Shown here: positions 32,880 to 41,884 of the stretch, piece after piece
Position numbering within the stretch: the stretch's first letter is position 1
How the letters are laid out: every line of letters starts with the position of its first letter
DNA from: Amycolatopsis nigrescens CSC17Ta-90
GTDB lineage: Bacteria; Actinomycetota; Actinomycetes; Mycobacteriales; Pseudonocardiaceae
Assembly (NCBI RefSeq): GCF_000384315.1
Contig: NZ_ARVW01000001.1
Coordinates: 1,187,746-1,251,745 of the forward strand
DNA: 64,000 bases
Reading direction: 5' to 3'
Notes under the pieces: model-generated
Told to the model about the DNA's origin: nothing
Seen by the model: only the letters and a program-made list of their open reading frames with translations
The model's database searches: none
Position numbers and translations under genes: made by a program

Positions 32880-35800
32880 TTTGCGTCGCCGGGGAGGGCG
32901 GGAGACGGGCGGGCCCGGCCGGTGCCGCCGAGGAGGGCGGCGATCGCGGGCACGGTGAGGGTGCGGACCAGGAAGGTGTCCAGCAGCAAGCCGGCGCCGA
33001 CGGTGAAGCCGATCTGGGCCAAGGTGGTCACGCTGCCGGCCAGCATGGCGAACATGCTCGCGGCGAAGATCACCCCGGCCGAGGTGATCACCCCGCCGGT
33101 GGCGCCGACCGCGCGGATGATCCCGGTCCTGGTGCCGCGCACCGACTCGTCGCGAATCCTGGTGATCAGCAGCAGGTTGTAGTCCGCGCCGACCGCGACC
33201 AGCGCGATGAACGCAATCGGCGCGACCGACCAGTGCAGGTCCTGGTGCAGCAGGTGCTGCCAGACCGCCACCGACAGGCCGAGCGCGGACCCGTAGGACA
33301 GCACCACCGACAGCAGCAGGTACAGCGGCGCGACGAAACCGCGCAGAAGCAGCACCAGGATGAGGAAGATGGTCGCCAGCGCCATCAGCGCGACCAGCAG
33401 GAAGTCGCTTTCCACCAGCTCGGCCAGGTCCGCGTTGGTGGCGGCCATCCCGGTGGCCGCGATACCGGCGTCCGCCAGCGGCGAGTTCCGCACCGCCTGC
33501 TCCGCGGCCTGGCGCACCGCCTTCGCCCGCTCGATCGCCGCGGCACCGAAGGGATCCGAGTCGCCGAGCACGATCATCCGCGCGGTCCGCCCGTCCGCGG
33601 AGAGGAAGTACCCGCTGGCGAGCGCGAACTTGGGGTCGCCGAAGGCCCGTGCCGGCAGGTAGAAGCCGCCGATGGCCGGGTCGCCGGCGCCGGCACCGAC
33701 CTCCAGCAGGAAGTCCGCCGCCTCCCGCAGCCCGCCGGTCAGCTGCCCGGTCGACTCGGCCAGCGCGGCCGTCCCGTCGCGCACCTGGCCCGCGCCGTCG
33801 GCCGCCGTACCCGCGCCCTCGGCCAACCGCCCGGCCCCGTCGTTCGCGGCCTCCGCGCCGGCCGACAGCTCACCGAGCTTGTCCTTGAAGGTCCGCTGCG
33901 CACTGGTCAGCTCGCCCATACCCGCCCTCGCGGCGTCCAGCCCGGACCGCAGCTCACCGATCCGCGCGGCCAGCTCGGTGTTGCCGTCGGCCAGCCGCCG
34001 CGAACCGTCCGCGAGCTGCTTCAAGCCGTCCATCAGCTGCGTGCGACCGGCCTGGTAGATCTCGGTCAGCCCGGCGCGCACCTGGCGGCAGAACGGATCC
34101 AGCCCGCAGAGTGGGCTGGCATTCAGCCCGTCGAGGGCGAGCCCGATCCCATCGGCGAGGGTTTTCGCCTGCTGGTAGGCGAAGTTCAGGGTGTCCGCGA
34201 GCTGGCCGGCGCCGGCGGCGAGCTGCCCGGCACCGTCTTCGAGCTGGCGGGCACCACCGGCCGCGGTGCCGAGGCCGTCGTCCGCGGTTTCCAGCCCGGT
34301 CAGCAGCCGGGCCGCCCCGTCCACCGCGGCCTTCGAACCTTCGGCCAGCCGGCCGGTGCCGTCCACCAGACCACCGGCTCCCCCGGCCAGTTCCCTGGTG
34401 CCGCCGGCCAGGTCGCGGGCACCACCGGCGAGCTCATCGGTCTTGCCCTGTCCATCGGCGAGTTGCTTCGCCGCGGAGTCGAGCCGCTCGCCGACCTGGC
34501 CGGACTGGTAGCCGACCGAGGCCTCGGGGATCGTGCTGCCCAGCGGCCGGGTCGCTCCGCGGACCATGCTCACCCCGGGCACCTTGGCCACCGCGGCCGC
34601 GACGTTCTCCAGCGCGGCGAGGCCCGCCGGGTTGCGCAGGTCGTGCCCGGCGTCGATCAGCAGGTAGTCCGGCAGCAGCTCGTTGGCCGGGAAGTGCTCG
34701 GCGAGGCTCGTGTAGCCCAGGTTGCTGTCGGTGCCGTCCGGCTGCATGCCCCGCTCGTCGAAGCTGAGCCGGATACCGGGCAGGAAGGCGGCCAGCGCGA
34801 TCAGCAGCACCAGGCTCAGCGCGAGCACCCGGCCAGGTCCGCGCACCACTCGCGCACCGGCCACCCGCCAGTGCCGGGTGCGCGCCGCGCCGCGCGGTTC
34901 GGCCAGCCCTCGCCTCGATGCCACGGTCAGCAGCGCGGGCGTGAGGGTGAGCGCGACCAGCAGCGTGATCACGATGCTGACCGAGACCCCCGGCCCGGTG
35001 GTGCGGAAGATGCCGATCTCGGCGAAGAACAGGCAGGCGCAGGCGGCGGCGACGGTGGCACCGGAGGCCACGATCACCGCGGCCACTTTGGACGTCGCCC
35101 CGGCGACGGCGCCACCCGAGTCCACACCCGCCCTGCGGTGCTCGTGGAACCGGCTGATCAGGAACACCGCGTAGTCCGTGCCGGCGCCGAGCACCAGCGC
35201 GGTGGTGAGCGCGGTGGTGAAGGTGGACACCGGCAGCGAATGCTCGCCCCAGAACGCGACCACGGCCCGCGAGACCGCCAGCGAAATACCGATCACCGCG
35301 AGCGGAATCAGGGCGGTGACCAGCGAACGGTAGATCATCAGCAGGATCAGCGCGATCAGCACCACGGTGGCGGCGGTGATCGCGAGCATGCTGCTTTCGG
35401 TCTCCTGCAGCTCGTCCGCGATCGTCGCGGCCGGGCCGGTGACGTGCACTTCGAGGTCGTCGGAGTGTTCCTGGTCCGCGGCCGCCTCGCGGACCGCCCG
35501 CAGGTTCTCCGCGACCTCCGGCGCGCCGATCGTGCCGTGCAACCCGACCGGCAGGTACAGCGACTTGCCGTCCTTGCTGCTGACCGCGTCCTTCAACGCC
35601 GGACGGACGTTGATGTCCTGCACCGAGGCCACGTGCCCGGTGTCCGCGCGCAACCGCCCGGCCAGCAGGTCGTAGTAGCCGCGATCCGCGCCGGTGAGCC
35701 CGTTGTCGTTGGTGAGCACCACGAACGCCAGCGCCTGGGTGCCGTCCTCGTGGAAGCGCTCGGCCACCTCGCCGGTGGCGCGCACGGAGTCCGCGGTCAC

Positions 35801-35962
35801 CGGCACGAAGGGCGCCGAGCGTTCCGCGATGACCTGCTCGATCTGCGGGATGGCGAAGTTGAGCCCGGCCGCCAGCGCGACCCAGAACAGGATCACCGGC
35901 ACCGCGTGCCGGGTCACGAAACGGCCCAGCCGCTTGAAGATGCCCAGTTCCCGATGCCCCAC
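32852..35962 (-). CDS. MMPL-family (RND) transporter
   Basis: Membrane exporter of 1036 residues with two blocks of membrane helices: one helix near 20 and five between about 205 and 390, then a matching set in the last 220 residues. The proton-relay motifs LGAGTDYAVFLISRFHEHR and VAVGADYNLLLITRIRDE carry the Asp-Tyr pairs typical of MmpL proteins. The second outside loop (about 480-790) is filled with short repeats of the type xxLAxGxxxLAxGT (for example LAGGARDLAGGTRELAGG), predicted to form a long helical hairpin. It is divergent from a TetR gene with shared operators. The last eight residues come from the intergenic repeat. MmpL proteins export lipids or drugs; the cargo is unknown. Confidence 0.92.
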   Translation of the reverse strand: MGHRELGIFKRLGRFVTRHAVPVILFWVALAAGLNFAIPQIEQVIAERSAPFVPVTADSVRATGEVAERFHEDGTQALAFVVLTNDNGLTGADRGYYDLLAGRLRADTGHVASVQDINVRPALKDAVSSKDGKSLYLPVGLHGTIGAPEVAENLRAVREAAADQEHSDDLEVHVTGPAATIADELQETESSMLAITAATVVLIALILLMIYRSLVTALIPLAVIGISLAVSRAVVAFWGEHSLPVSTFTTALTTALVLGAGTDYAVFLISRFHEHRRAGVDSGGAVAGATSKVAAVIVASGATVAAACACLFFAEIGIFRTTGPGVSVSIVITLLVALTLTPALLTVASRRGLAEPRGAARTRHWRVAGARVVRGPGRVLALSLVLLIALAAFLPGIRLSFDERGMQPDGTDSNLGYTSLAEHFPANELLPDYLLIDAGHDLRNPAGLAALENVAAAVAKVPGVSMVRGATRPLGSTIPEASVGYQSGQVGERLDSAAKQLADGQGKTDELAGGARDLAGGTRELAGGAGGLVDGTGRLAEGSKAAVDGAARLLTGLETADDGLGTAAGGARQLEDGAGQLAAGAGQLADTLNFAYQQAKTLADGIGLALDGLNASPLCGLDPFCRQVRAGLTEIYQAGRTQLMDGLKQLADGSRRLADGNTELAARIGELRSGLDAARAGMGELTSAQRTFKDKLGELSAGAEAANDGAGRLAEGAGTAADGAGQVRDGTAALAESTGQLTGGLREAADFLLEVGAGAGDPAIGGFYLPARAFGDPKFALASGYFLSADGRTARMIVLGDSDPFGAAAIERAKAVRQAAEQAVRNSPLADAGIAATGMAATNADLAELVESDFLLVALMALATIFLILVLLLRGFVAPLYLLLSVVLSYGSALGLSVAVWQHLLHQDLHWSVAPIAFIALVAVGADYNLLLITRIRDESVRGTRTGIIRAVGATGGVITSAGVIFAASMFAMLAGSVTTLAQIGFTVGAGLLLDTFLVRTLTVPAIAALLGGTGRARPSPALPGDAKAKSRLFAR

Positions 35963-35975
35963 GCGCGTCCCCTTA

Positions 35976-36019
35976 TTGATTCTCGCTCAACAGTAGGACC
36001 ACTATTGAGTGAGAGTCAA
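35976..36019. promoter_or_regulatory. Twin operators between the MMPL and TetR genes
   Basis: TTGATTCTCGCTCAA (35976-35990) and TTGAGTGAGAGTCAA (36005-36019) each have TTGA/TCAA outer arms around seven bases. The two sites are themselves inverted copies of one another with three mismatches in 19 bp. Such a paired site fits two TetR dimers controlling both divergent genes. Confidence 0.6.
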
Positions 36020-36041
36020 CAGCGTCGGGGCGGGAGCTAGG

Positions 36042-36677
36042 ATGCTCGTCATGCGTCCTCGTCCCGCTGCCAGGATGTTGCCGGGTGAACGGCGTGCGCT
36101 GATCCTGGAGACGGCGCTGAAAATGTTGGAGACCCGGCCGATCGACGAGCTCGGCGTCGGCGAGGTCGCGGCCGGCGTCGGCGTTTCACCGGGGCTGCTG
36201 TTCCACTACTTCGGCTCCAAGAAGGGCCTGCACGAGGCGATCCTGCGCACCGGCACCAGCGAGGCGCTCGCGCGGATGAAACCCGACCCGGAGCTGACGC
36301 TCAGCGAGCAGGTGCGGTACTTCACGCACGCCCTGCTCGACTCGGTGACGCAGTACCCCACCGCCTATCCGACGATCGTCCGGCTGGCCAGCGGCGGCGA
36401 CCGGGAGATGCGGGCGCTGCACGAGCAGATCCGCGACACGGTCAGCGGCTGGTTCGTCGACGCGCTGACCGACGCCGGCATCCGCACCGGACCGGCGCTG
36501 CCGCTGGCACTGCGCGGTTGCCAGGCGTTCATCGAGGAGGCCGTGCTGGCCTGGCTCGACCACCCCGAGGTGGACCGCTCGGTGGTGGTCGGCCTCTGCG
36601 AACGCTGCTGCCAGCAGGCCGTGCTCTTCTCCGTCGACGACCCCGATTCCGTCGCCAGGCTCCTCGACCACCTATAG
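36042..36677 (+). CDS. TetR-family regulator, divergent from MMPL transporter
   Basis: Regulator of 211 residues with TetR HTH: RRALILETALKMLE, then VAAGVGVSPGLLFHYFGSKKG. The ligand-binding domain contains two neighbouring cysteines (LCERCCQQ) that might sense thiol stress, an inference only. ATG 36042 sits six bases after GGGAG; ATG 36051 is an alternative, and the frame is open to 36009. It probably represses the divergent MMPL gene. Its stop TAG overlaps the convergent mca stop within the palindrome CTATAG. Confidence 0.88.
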   Translation: MLVMRPRPAARMLPGERRALILETALKMLETRPIDELGVGEVAAGVGVSPGLLFHYFGSKKGLHEAILRTGTSEALARMKPDPELTLSEQVRYFTHALLDSVTQYPTAYPTIVRLASGGDREMRALHEQIRDTVSGWFVDALTDAGIRTGPALPLALRGCQAFIEEAVLAWLDHPEVDRSVVVGLCERCCQQAVLFSVDDPDSVARLLDHL

Positions 36678-37541
36678 CCCGCTCGGCCGCAGGCCGGCGA
36701 AAAGGTCGGTTTCGGGCCGGGAAACCGGGATGTGGCTGCGGGCCAGGTGGTAATCCTCGGTCGGCCACACCTCGCGCTCCAGTGCGCGCGGGTGCGCGAA
36801 CATCGGGTGGTCCGGGTCGACCTGGGTGGCGTGCGCGAACAGCGCGCGGTCCCTGGTCTCGAAGTACTCCGCGCAGCGCACCCTGGTGGTCACCGCCAGC
36901 TCCGGCGCGGTATCCGGCCAGTCCGCCAGCACCGGACCGATCAGCGACTCGATCCCGCGCACGGTCATCGCGTCGTGCAGTGCCTGGAACCAGGCCCGGC
37001 TCAGCGTGGCCAGGTAGTACAGCTTGGCCGGCCGCCACGGCGGTCCCGAGTCCGGATAGCGCCCGGGGTCCCCGGCCGCGCCGAACGCCTCGGCCGCGAC
37101 CTCGTGCGTCCGGACGTGGTCCGGATGCGGGTATCCCCCGGTCTCGTCGTAGGTCACCAGCACCTGCGGCCGGAACTCCCGGATCACCCGCACCAGCTCC
37201 GCGACGGCGACGGACACCGGCAGCGCGGCGAAACAGCCGTCCGGCAGGCTTTCGCCACCGCCGGGCAGCCCGGAGTCGGGGAAACCGAGGAACCGCTGGC
37301 GCACCCCGAGAATCCCGGCCGCCGCGGCCATCTCCCGGCGCCGGACCGCGGGTAGGTCGCGGCGGATCTCCGGCCGGTCCAGTCGCGGGTTCAGCACGTC
37401 GCCCCGTTCCCCGCCGGTGCAGGTGACGACCAGTACCTCCACCCCTTCCGCGGCATACCGGGCCAGCGTCGCCGCCCCTTTGCTGGACTCGTCGTCCGGG
37501 TGGGCGTGCACGGCCATCAGCCGCAGGTCGTTCGTGCGCAA
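36672..37541 (-). CDS. mca: Mycothiol S-conjugate amidase
   Basis: Zinc amidase of 289 residues that cleaves mycothiol-toxin conjugates, giving a mercapturic acid for export and GlcN-Ins for re-use. Motifs are LRLMAVHAHPDDESSKGAA with the zinc-binding His-Pro-Asp-Asp, VVTCTGGERGDVLNP, and TYDETGGYPHPDHVRTHEV with the third ligand. The region LYYLATLSRAWFQALHDAM and the absence of MshB-specific features favour Mca over the deacetylase MshB. The start appears to be TTG 37541, with AAAGG nine bases upstream. The divergent TetR gene has two operators between the genes, so mca may be induced by an electrophile. Confidence 0.9.
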   Translation of the reverse strand: MRTNDLRLMAVHAHPDDESSKGAATLARYAAEGVEVLVVTCTGGERGDVLNPRLDRPEIRRDLPAVRRREMAAAAGILGVRQRFLGFPDSGLPGGGESLPDGCFAALPVSVAVAELVRVIREFRPQVLVTYDETGGYPHPDHVRTHEVAAEAFGAAGDPGRYPDSGPPWRPAKLYYLATLSRAWFQALHDAMTVRGIESLIGPVLADWPDTAPELAVTTRVRCAEYFETRDRALFAHATQVDPDHPMFAHPRALEREVWPTEDYHLARSHIPVSRPETDLFAGLRPSGL

Positions 37542-37556
37542 CGCATCAGCCTTTCG

Positions 37557-37603
37557 TTAGGTCCGACCTAAGTTTAGGTCAGACCTAGCCACTTGGCTAG
37601 ACT
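37557..37603 (+). promoter_or_regulatory. Twin operators and leaderless promoter of the TetR gene next to mca
   Basis: TTAGGTCCGACCTAA (37557-37571, perfect palindrome) and TTAGGTCAGACCTAG (37574-37588) are spaced 17 bp. The -10 is TAGACT at 37598-37603, six bases before the GTG start at 37610. The -35 (TTAGGT, 18 bp upstream) lies in the second operator. The mRNA is therefore expected to begin at the start codon and to be self-repressed. Confidence 0.7.
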
Positions 37604-37609
37604 GGGGTC

Positions 37610-38236
37610 GTGAACGCGGACGGCCTTCGTGAGCTTCGGAAGCGGCAGACCAGGCAGACCATCTCGGACCTGGCGACCAGGCTGTTCATCGAGCGCGGGT
37701 TCGAGCGGGTGACCATCGCCGAGGTCGCGGCTGCCGCCGGGGTGGCCAAGATGACGGTGACCAACCACTTCCCGCGCAAGGAAGATCTCGTGCTCGACGT
37801 GTACCGGGAGCTGGTCGACGGCCCGGCCCGCACGGTGTCCGCACGACCGCCGGGCCAATCGGCGCTCGCCGCCCTGCGTGAGTCCTATTTGGACGGACTG
37901 GCCCGCCGGGACGCGCTGCTCGGCTTCTCCGGTCCCGAGTTCGCCCGGATGCTCGACGAGAGCCCGATCCTGCTCGCCCGGCTCCGCGAGATGCACGAGG
38001 ACCGCGAGCGAGCGCTGGCCGAAGTGCTCGCCGAAGAGACCCGCGATCCCGGTGTCACCCCGCGCGCGGTCGCCGCCCAGCTCACCGCCGCGCACCGGGT
38101 GCTCTTCGACGAGGTCCTGCGCCGCACCCTGGCCGGCGAGGAGCACGACCGGATCGCCGCCGCCGTCACCGATTCCGCCCGCACCGTCTTCGCCCTCCTC
38201 GCCCCTTCCCTCTCCACCTACCCACCCGCGCCCTGA
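37610..38236 (+). CDS. TetR-family regulator, divergent from mca
   Basis: Regulator of 208 residues. HTH: RQTRQTISDLATRLFIERGF, then EVAAAAGVAKMTVTNHFPRKEDL. The C-terminal region resembles the MftR-like TetR group. GTG 37610 is chosen because the promoter and HTH position allow nothing longer. Probable targets are itself and mca, by position and by the twin palindromes. It ends before a long perfect hairpin shared with the convergent secreted protein. Confidence 0.9.
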   Translation: MNADGLRELRKRQTRQTISDLATRLFIERGFERVTIAEVAAAAGVAKMTVTNHFPRKEDLVLDVYRELVDGPARTVSARPPGQSALAALRESYLDGLARRDALLGFSGPEFARMLDESPILLARLREMHEDRERALAEVLAEETRDPGVTPRAVAAQLTAAHRVLFDEVLRRTLAGEEHDRIAAAVTDSARTVFALLAPSLSTYPPAP

Positions 38237-38259
38237 AACCCCTGCCGCTGACCCCGGAC

Positions 38260-38312
38260 GCAGCGAAGGCCACCTTGCCTGCATCCAACGCAGGCAAGGT
38301 GGCCTTCGCTGC
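38260..38312. terminator. Perfect 23-bp inverted repeat (palindrome family B)
   Basis: Arms 38260-38282 and 38290-38312 match perfectly with loop ATCCAAC; the core is GAAGGCCACCTTGCCTGC. It lies between two convergent genes and probably terminates both. A second member is at 58742-58796. Confidence 0.85.
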
Positions 38313-38323
38313 AAAGGAAAGGG

Positions 38324-38818
38324 CTAGCCGGAGGTGTAGTAGGTGATGTCCCAGTGGCTGCCTTCGTCGCAGTAGATGTTGCCGGAAGCCGCTTTCCACT
38401 GCGGGTAGCCGTCGCCGCGGTTGGCGATGCGGGTGAAGGCGCCCTTGACATAGCCGTCCAGGCAGCCGTTGTGCGAGGTGTCCACCTTGTAGCCGTTGTA
38501 GTGGCTGTACGTACCGGACGCGTGCCCCACCTCGGTGCCGCCGGTGATGTTGATCCCGCAACCGCTCGCCCGTTTCAGCGTGATCACCCCGTCCACCGTG
38601 CTCGAGTTGATCTGTTCGAAGGAGGTGCAGGTCGGGTTCGACCTGGTGGTGCAGCCGCCGCTGGAGGACCAGGTGATCCCGGCCGCGCGCAGTTTCGACG
38701 CGGCCTGCGGCTGGGTGAGCTTGGTGGCGGCCGAAGCGGTGCCGCTGACGGTGAGCAGCATGGCCGCGGCGACGCCGGTGGTGACGGCGAGGCGCGGCAG
38801 TATCGGGCTTACGCGCAT
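38324..38818 (-). CDS. Small secreted protein with M15-peptidase-like motif
   Basis: Exported protein of 164 residues; signal peptide MRVSPILPRLAVTTGVAAAM ending at ASA. The mature part has six cysteines, enough for disulfides, and GTYSHYNGYKVDT, which resembles the S-x-H-x2-G-x-A-x-D zinc motif of D-Ala-D-Ala peptidases (M15). A later EGSHWDI could supply another ligand. Similar proteins are widespread in actinomycetes and usually called hypothetical. The start ATG 38818 has GGAGG upstream. Enzyme activity is an inference. Confidence 0.75.
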   Translation of the reverse strand: MRVSPILPRLAVTTGVAAAMLLTVSGTASAATKLTQPQAASKLRAAGITWSSSGGCTTRSNPTCTSFEQINSSTVDGVITLKRASGCGINITGGTEVGHASGTYSHYNGYKVDTSHNGCLDGYVKGAFTRIANRGDGYPQWKAASGNIYCDEGSHWDITYYTSG

Positions 38819-38934
38819 GGCATACCTCCTGGTGGGCGCTCCTGGTGGACGCTCTTGGTGCAGCACTGATGCGCGCAGCAAATCCGGCGCCGCCATAACT
38901 TCGCCAAACGCGCCGGGCGCCGGTGGCGAACCGG

Positions 38935-41829
38935 TTACCAACCGAGCCGGATCTTCGCCAGCGCTTCACGAGCCTGGTCCGCATCCTGGCCGTTCTCCAC
39001 CGGTTCCAGCTCGGCCAGCGCCCGCAATTCCCACAGCGGGAAACCCAGCTCCCGGAACAGCCCGGCGGCCTTCCGCAGGGTCTGTGCCGCGGCCGGCACC
39101 GCGCCGGCCCGCGCGCGAATCCGGCCGAGGCTCACCATCGCGTACCCGGTCCCGCGCCGGTCCCCCAGCTCGCGGAAGGTGGACAGGGCGGTCCGCAGGT
39201 GCCATTCGGCCAGCGCCGGGTCCCCGTCCCGCTGGCAGGCGTCGGCGAGCCCGCGGTGCGTGTACGCGGCCGCGTGCCGGTGTTCCATGCCCTGGAACAG
39301 CTCCAGCGACCGGGTCAGGTGCCGCCTGCTCTCCGCGAACTCGCCCGCCGCGCCGTGCAGGTCGCCGAGGCTGCGCAGGACATGCGCCTCCCAGTGCCGG
39401 TCGCCGGAACGGACCGCCCCGGTCAGTGCGTCGGCCAGCAGCTCGGCGGACCGGTCGTGCTGCCCGTGCCGCCGCAGCACGTCCGCGTACCGCTTGGCGG
39501 CCTGGTCGTAAAGCCGCGTGTCATCGCACTTGCCGGCCAGCAGCATGCTGACCTCGAAGCCTTCCACCGCGCTCCGCACGTCGCCGAGGTCCTCCAGCAG
39601 CGAGCCGAGCTGGTAGGAGGCAACGGACTGGCCGCGCACGTCCCCGCAGGCGCGAAGCACGTCCAGCGCCTCCCGCAGCCTGGTCAGCGCCTGCGGCCCG
39701 GCACCGAGCTCCGCGTCCACATCCGCCAGCGCGATCAGCGCCGCCCCGGTCCCGCACTGGTCGCCCAGTTCCCGGAACTGGGCTTCGGCCAGCGCGAAAT
39801 ACCGCCTGGCACGGGAAATCCGGCCGCGCTCGGACTGCAACGTGCCGAGCGTGAGCAGCTTGCCCGGCGCCCCGGCCTGGCCGGGCCGGCGTCGGGCCGC
39901 GGCGAGACCGAGCAGTGAGACCACCCCGCTCCACGGCCGGGTCGGCCGCACCCCGGCCAGGCCGGCGTACAGGTCCGCCAGCCGATCGGTGAGCTCGTCC
40001 CAGCCGGCCGCGCTGGCCACCCGCACCGCGCCCGCGAGGTTCTCCGCCTCCAGCTCGCACCAGGGCGCCGGGTCCGCCAGCATCCGGTCGCCGAGCGACA
40101 GGTAGGACTCCAGCGCCCGGCGCAGCGCGGCATCGTCGTGCGCGGTGCGCGGCATTTCTCGCGCGTACAGCCGGACGAACCCGGGCAGGCGGTAACGCAC
40201 GCTGTCCAGCGGGTCGCGGCCCGCGGCGCGCAGCAGGTGCGCGTCCACCAGCTCGTCGAGCAGGTCGCGGGCGGCGGGTCGCGGCAGGTCCAGCAACGCG
40301 GCCGCGGTCCGCTCGGACGCCTCGGGCACGCCGAGCAGGCCGAGCAGCCGCAGGGCGTCCCGCTCGGCGGGGCGGCAGGCCAGCACGCTCTGCGCGACCA
40401 TCGCGCGGACGCTGAGGTCCCCGGCGGTGAGCTGGTCCAGCCTGGTGCGCTCGTCAAGCAGCCTGCCCGCCAGCTCGGTCACCCGGAGATGCGGCCGCTG
40501 CGCCAGTTTCGCCCCGGCCACCCGCACCGCCGAGGCGTGCCCTTCGCAGCTTTCGACCAGCCGGCAGGTGGCATCCGGTTCGTCGAGCAGCCGTTCCCGT
40601 CCGGCGATCCCGCCGAGCAGTTCGAAGGACTCCGCCATGCTCAGGTCGCCGACCTCGACCGGCCGCGCGCCGACAAGGCCGGCCAGCCGGCGGCGGGAGG
40701 TCACCAGTACCGCACAGCCTCCGCCGCTGGGCAGCAACGCCCGCACCTGCCCTTCGCTCGCCGCGCCGTCCAGCAGCACCAGCAGCCGCCTGCCGGCGGT
40801 CTGCCCGCGCCAGAGCGAAACCAGCTCGCCCGGCTCGGCCGGCAGGTCCACGTCGTCCACGCCGAGCGCACGCAGGAACCGGCCGAGCACTTCGGCGGTG
40901 CCACCGGCGCCGGGCAGCTCGGCGAACAGCTGCCCGTCCGGGAAGCGCCGGCGGATCCGGTGCGCGGTCTGCACGGCGAGCGCGGTCTTGCCCGATCCGG
41001 CCTGCCCGTGCAGCACGATCGGCGCCGCGGCCCTGGTCAGCGTGGCGAGTTCGGTGAGCAGGGTCGAGCGGCCCGCGAAGTCGGGGGTGGCCGGCGGCAG
41101 TTGCGCCGGTGTCCCGCCGCTGGTCCATTCCCGCCCGGCGATCCGGCGGTACTGCCCGACCAGCTCAGGTCCCGGCCGGACCCCGGCCTGTTCCCAAAGC
41201 GCCATTCTGGTCCGGCGCAGCCAAACGAGTGCGTCCCCGGCCCGGCCGCAGCGTTCCAGCGCCAGCACCAGCTGGGCGACCAGCGGTTCGTCGGTGGGCC
41301 GTTCGGTGACCGCGCGGAGCAGTTCGTCGACCACCTCGTGGTGCCGCCCGGCCCGCAGCTCCAGCTCGGCCCAGCCGCGGAAGGCCGACCAGCGGCGGTC
41401 GTTCAGCCAGAGCTTGTGCGCCTCCAGCAGCGGGCCGCCGGTGACATCGGCCAGCGCCGGCCCGCGCCAGAGTCGCAGCGCCCGCTCCAGCAGCAGCCTG
41501 CCGCCGTCGGTCGCGGCCGCGGCGGAACCGGTCAGTGCCAGGAACTCGTCGGCGTCGAGTTCCCCTTCGCCGACGTTGATCCGGTATCCGCGCGGCCCGG
41601 TGCGCAGCCGGTCGCCGTCGGCCAGCGCCTTGCGCAGCTTGGAGACCGAGATCTGCACGATCGCGGTGGCGCTGGCCGGTGCGCCGTCCGGCCACAGCTC
41701 GTCCACCAGCTGGTCCCGGTGCACGAACTCGTTCGGTTTCGCCAGCAGGACCGCGAGCAGGCTGCGCGGCTGCCCCGCGGAAGGCAGCGCAACCGAGGCG
41801 GCCAGCGGTCCGAGCACCGAGAACTGCAC
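38935..41829 (-). CDS. AfsR/SARP-family regulator with NB-ARC and TPR domains (second intact copy)
   Basis: Regulator of 964 residues. DNA-binding domain (LVDELWPDGAPASATAIVQISVSKLRKAL), quoted key: ATAIVQISVSKLRKAL; activation domain to about 245; STAND ATPase with P-loop IVLHGQAGSGKTALAVQ (Lys about 281) and LLVLLDGAASEGQV; C-terminal TPR region (GDLHGAAGEFAESRRHL, GLADACQRDGDPALAEW). Layout and wording match the copy at 9151-12144, so the two are paralogues. Start GTG 41829. No linked biosynthetic cluster. The NTF2-like gene upstream is on the same strand 55 bp away. Confidence 0.9.
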   Translation of the reverse strand: MQFSVLGPLAASVALPSAGQPRSLLAVLLAKPNEFVHRDQLVDELWPDGAPASATAIVQISVSKLRKALADGDRLRTGPRGYRINVGEGELDADEFLALTGSAAAATDGGRLLLERALRLWRGPALADVTGGPLLEAHKLWLNDRRWSAFRGWAELELRAGRHHEVVDELLRAVTERPTDEPLVAQLVLALERCGRAGDALVWLRRTRMALWEQAGVRPGPELVGQYRRIAGREWTSGGTPAQLPPATPDFAGRSTLLTELATLTRAAAPIVLHGQAGSGKTALAVQTAHRIRRRFPDGQLFAELPGAGGTAEVLGRFLRALGVDDVDLPAEPGELVSLWRGQTAGRRLLVLLDGAASEGQVRALLPSGGGCAVLVTSRRRLAGLVGARPVEVGDLSMAESFELLGGIAGRERLLDEPDATCRLVESCEGHASAVRVAGAKLAQRPHLRVTELAGRLLDERTRLDQLTAGDLSVRAMVAQSVLACRPAERDALRLLGLLGVPEASERTAAALLDLPRPAARDLLDELVDAHLLRAAGRDPLDSVRYRLPGFVRLYAREMPRTAHDDAALRRALESYLSLGDRMLADPAPWCELEAENLAGAVRVASAAGWDELTDRLADLYAGLAGVRPTRPWSGVVSLLGLAAARRRPGQAGAPGKLLTLGTLQSERGRISRARRYFALAEAQFRELGDQCGTGAALIALADVDAELGAGPQALTRLREALDVLRACGDVRGQSVASYQLGSLLEDLGDVRSAVEGFEVSMLLAGKCDDTRLYDQAAKRYADVLRRHGQHDRSAELLADALTGAVRSGDRHWEAHVLRSLGDLHGAAGEFAESRRHLTRSLELFQGMEHRHAAAYTHRGLADACQRDGDPALAEWHLRTALSTFRELGDRRGTGYAMVSLGRIRARAGAVPAAAQTLRKAAGLFRELGFPLWELRALAELEPVENGQDADQAREALAKIRLGW

Positions 41830-41884
41830 GAGATCGCCCCACCATCCCCAGCGGCCGATCAGGATCTACCACGACCGGGCAAAT

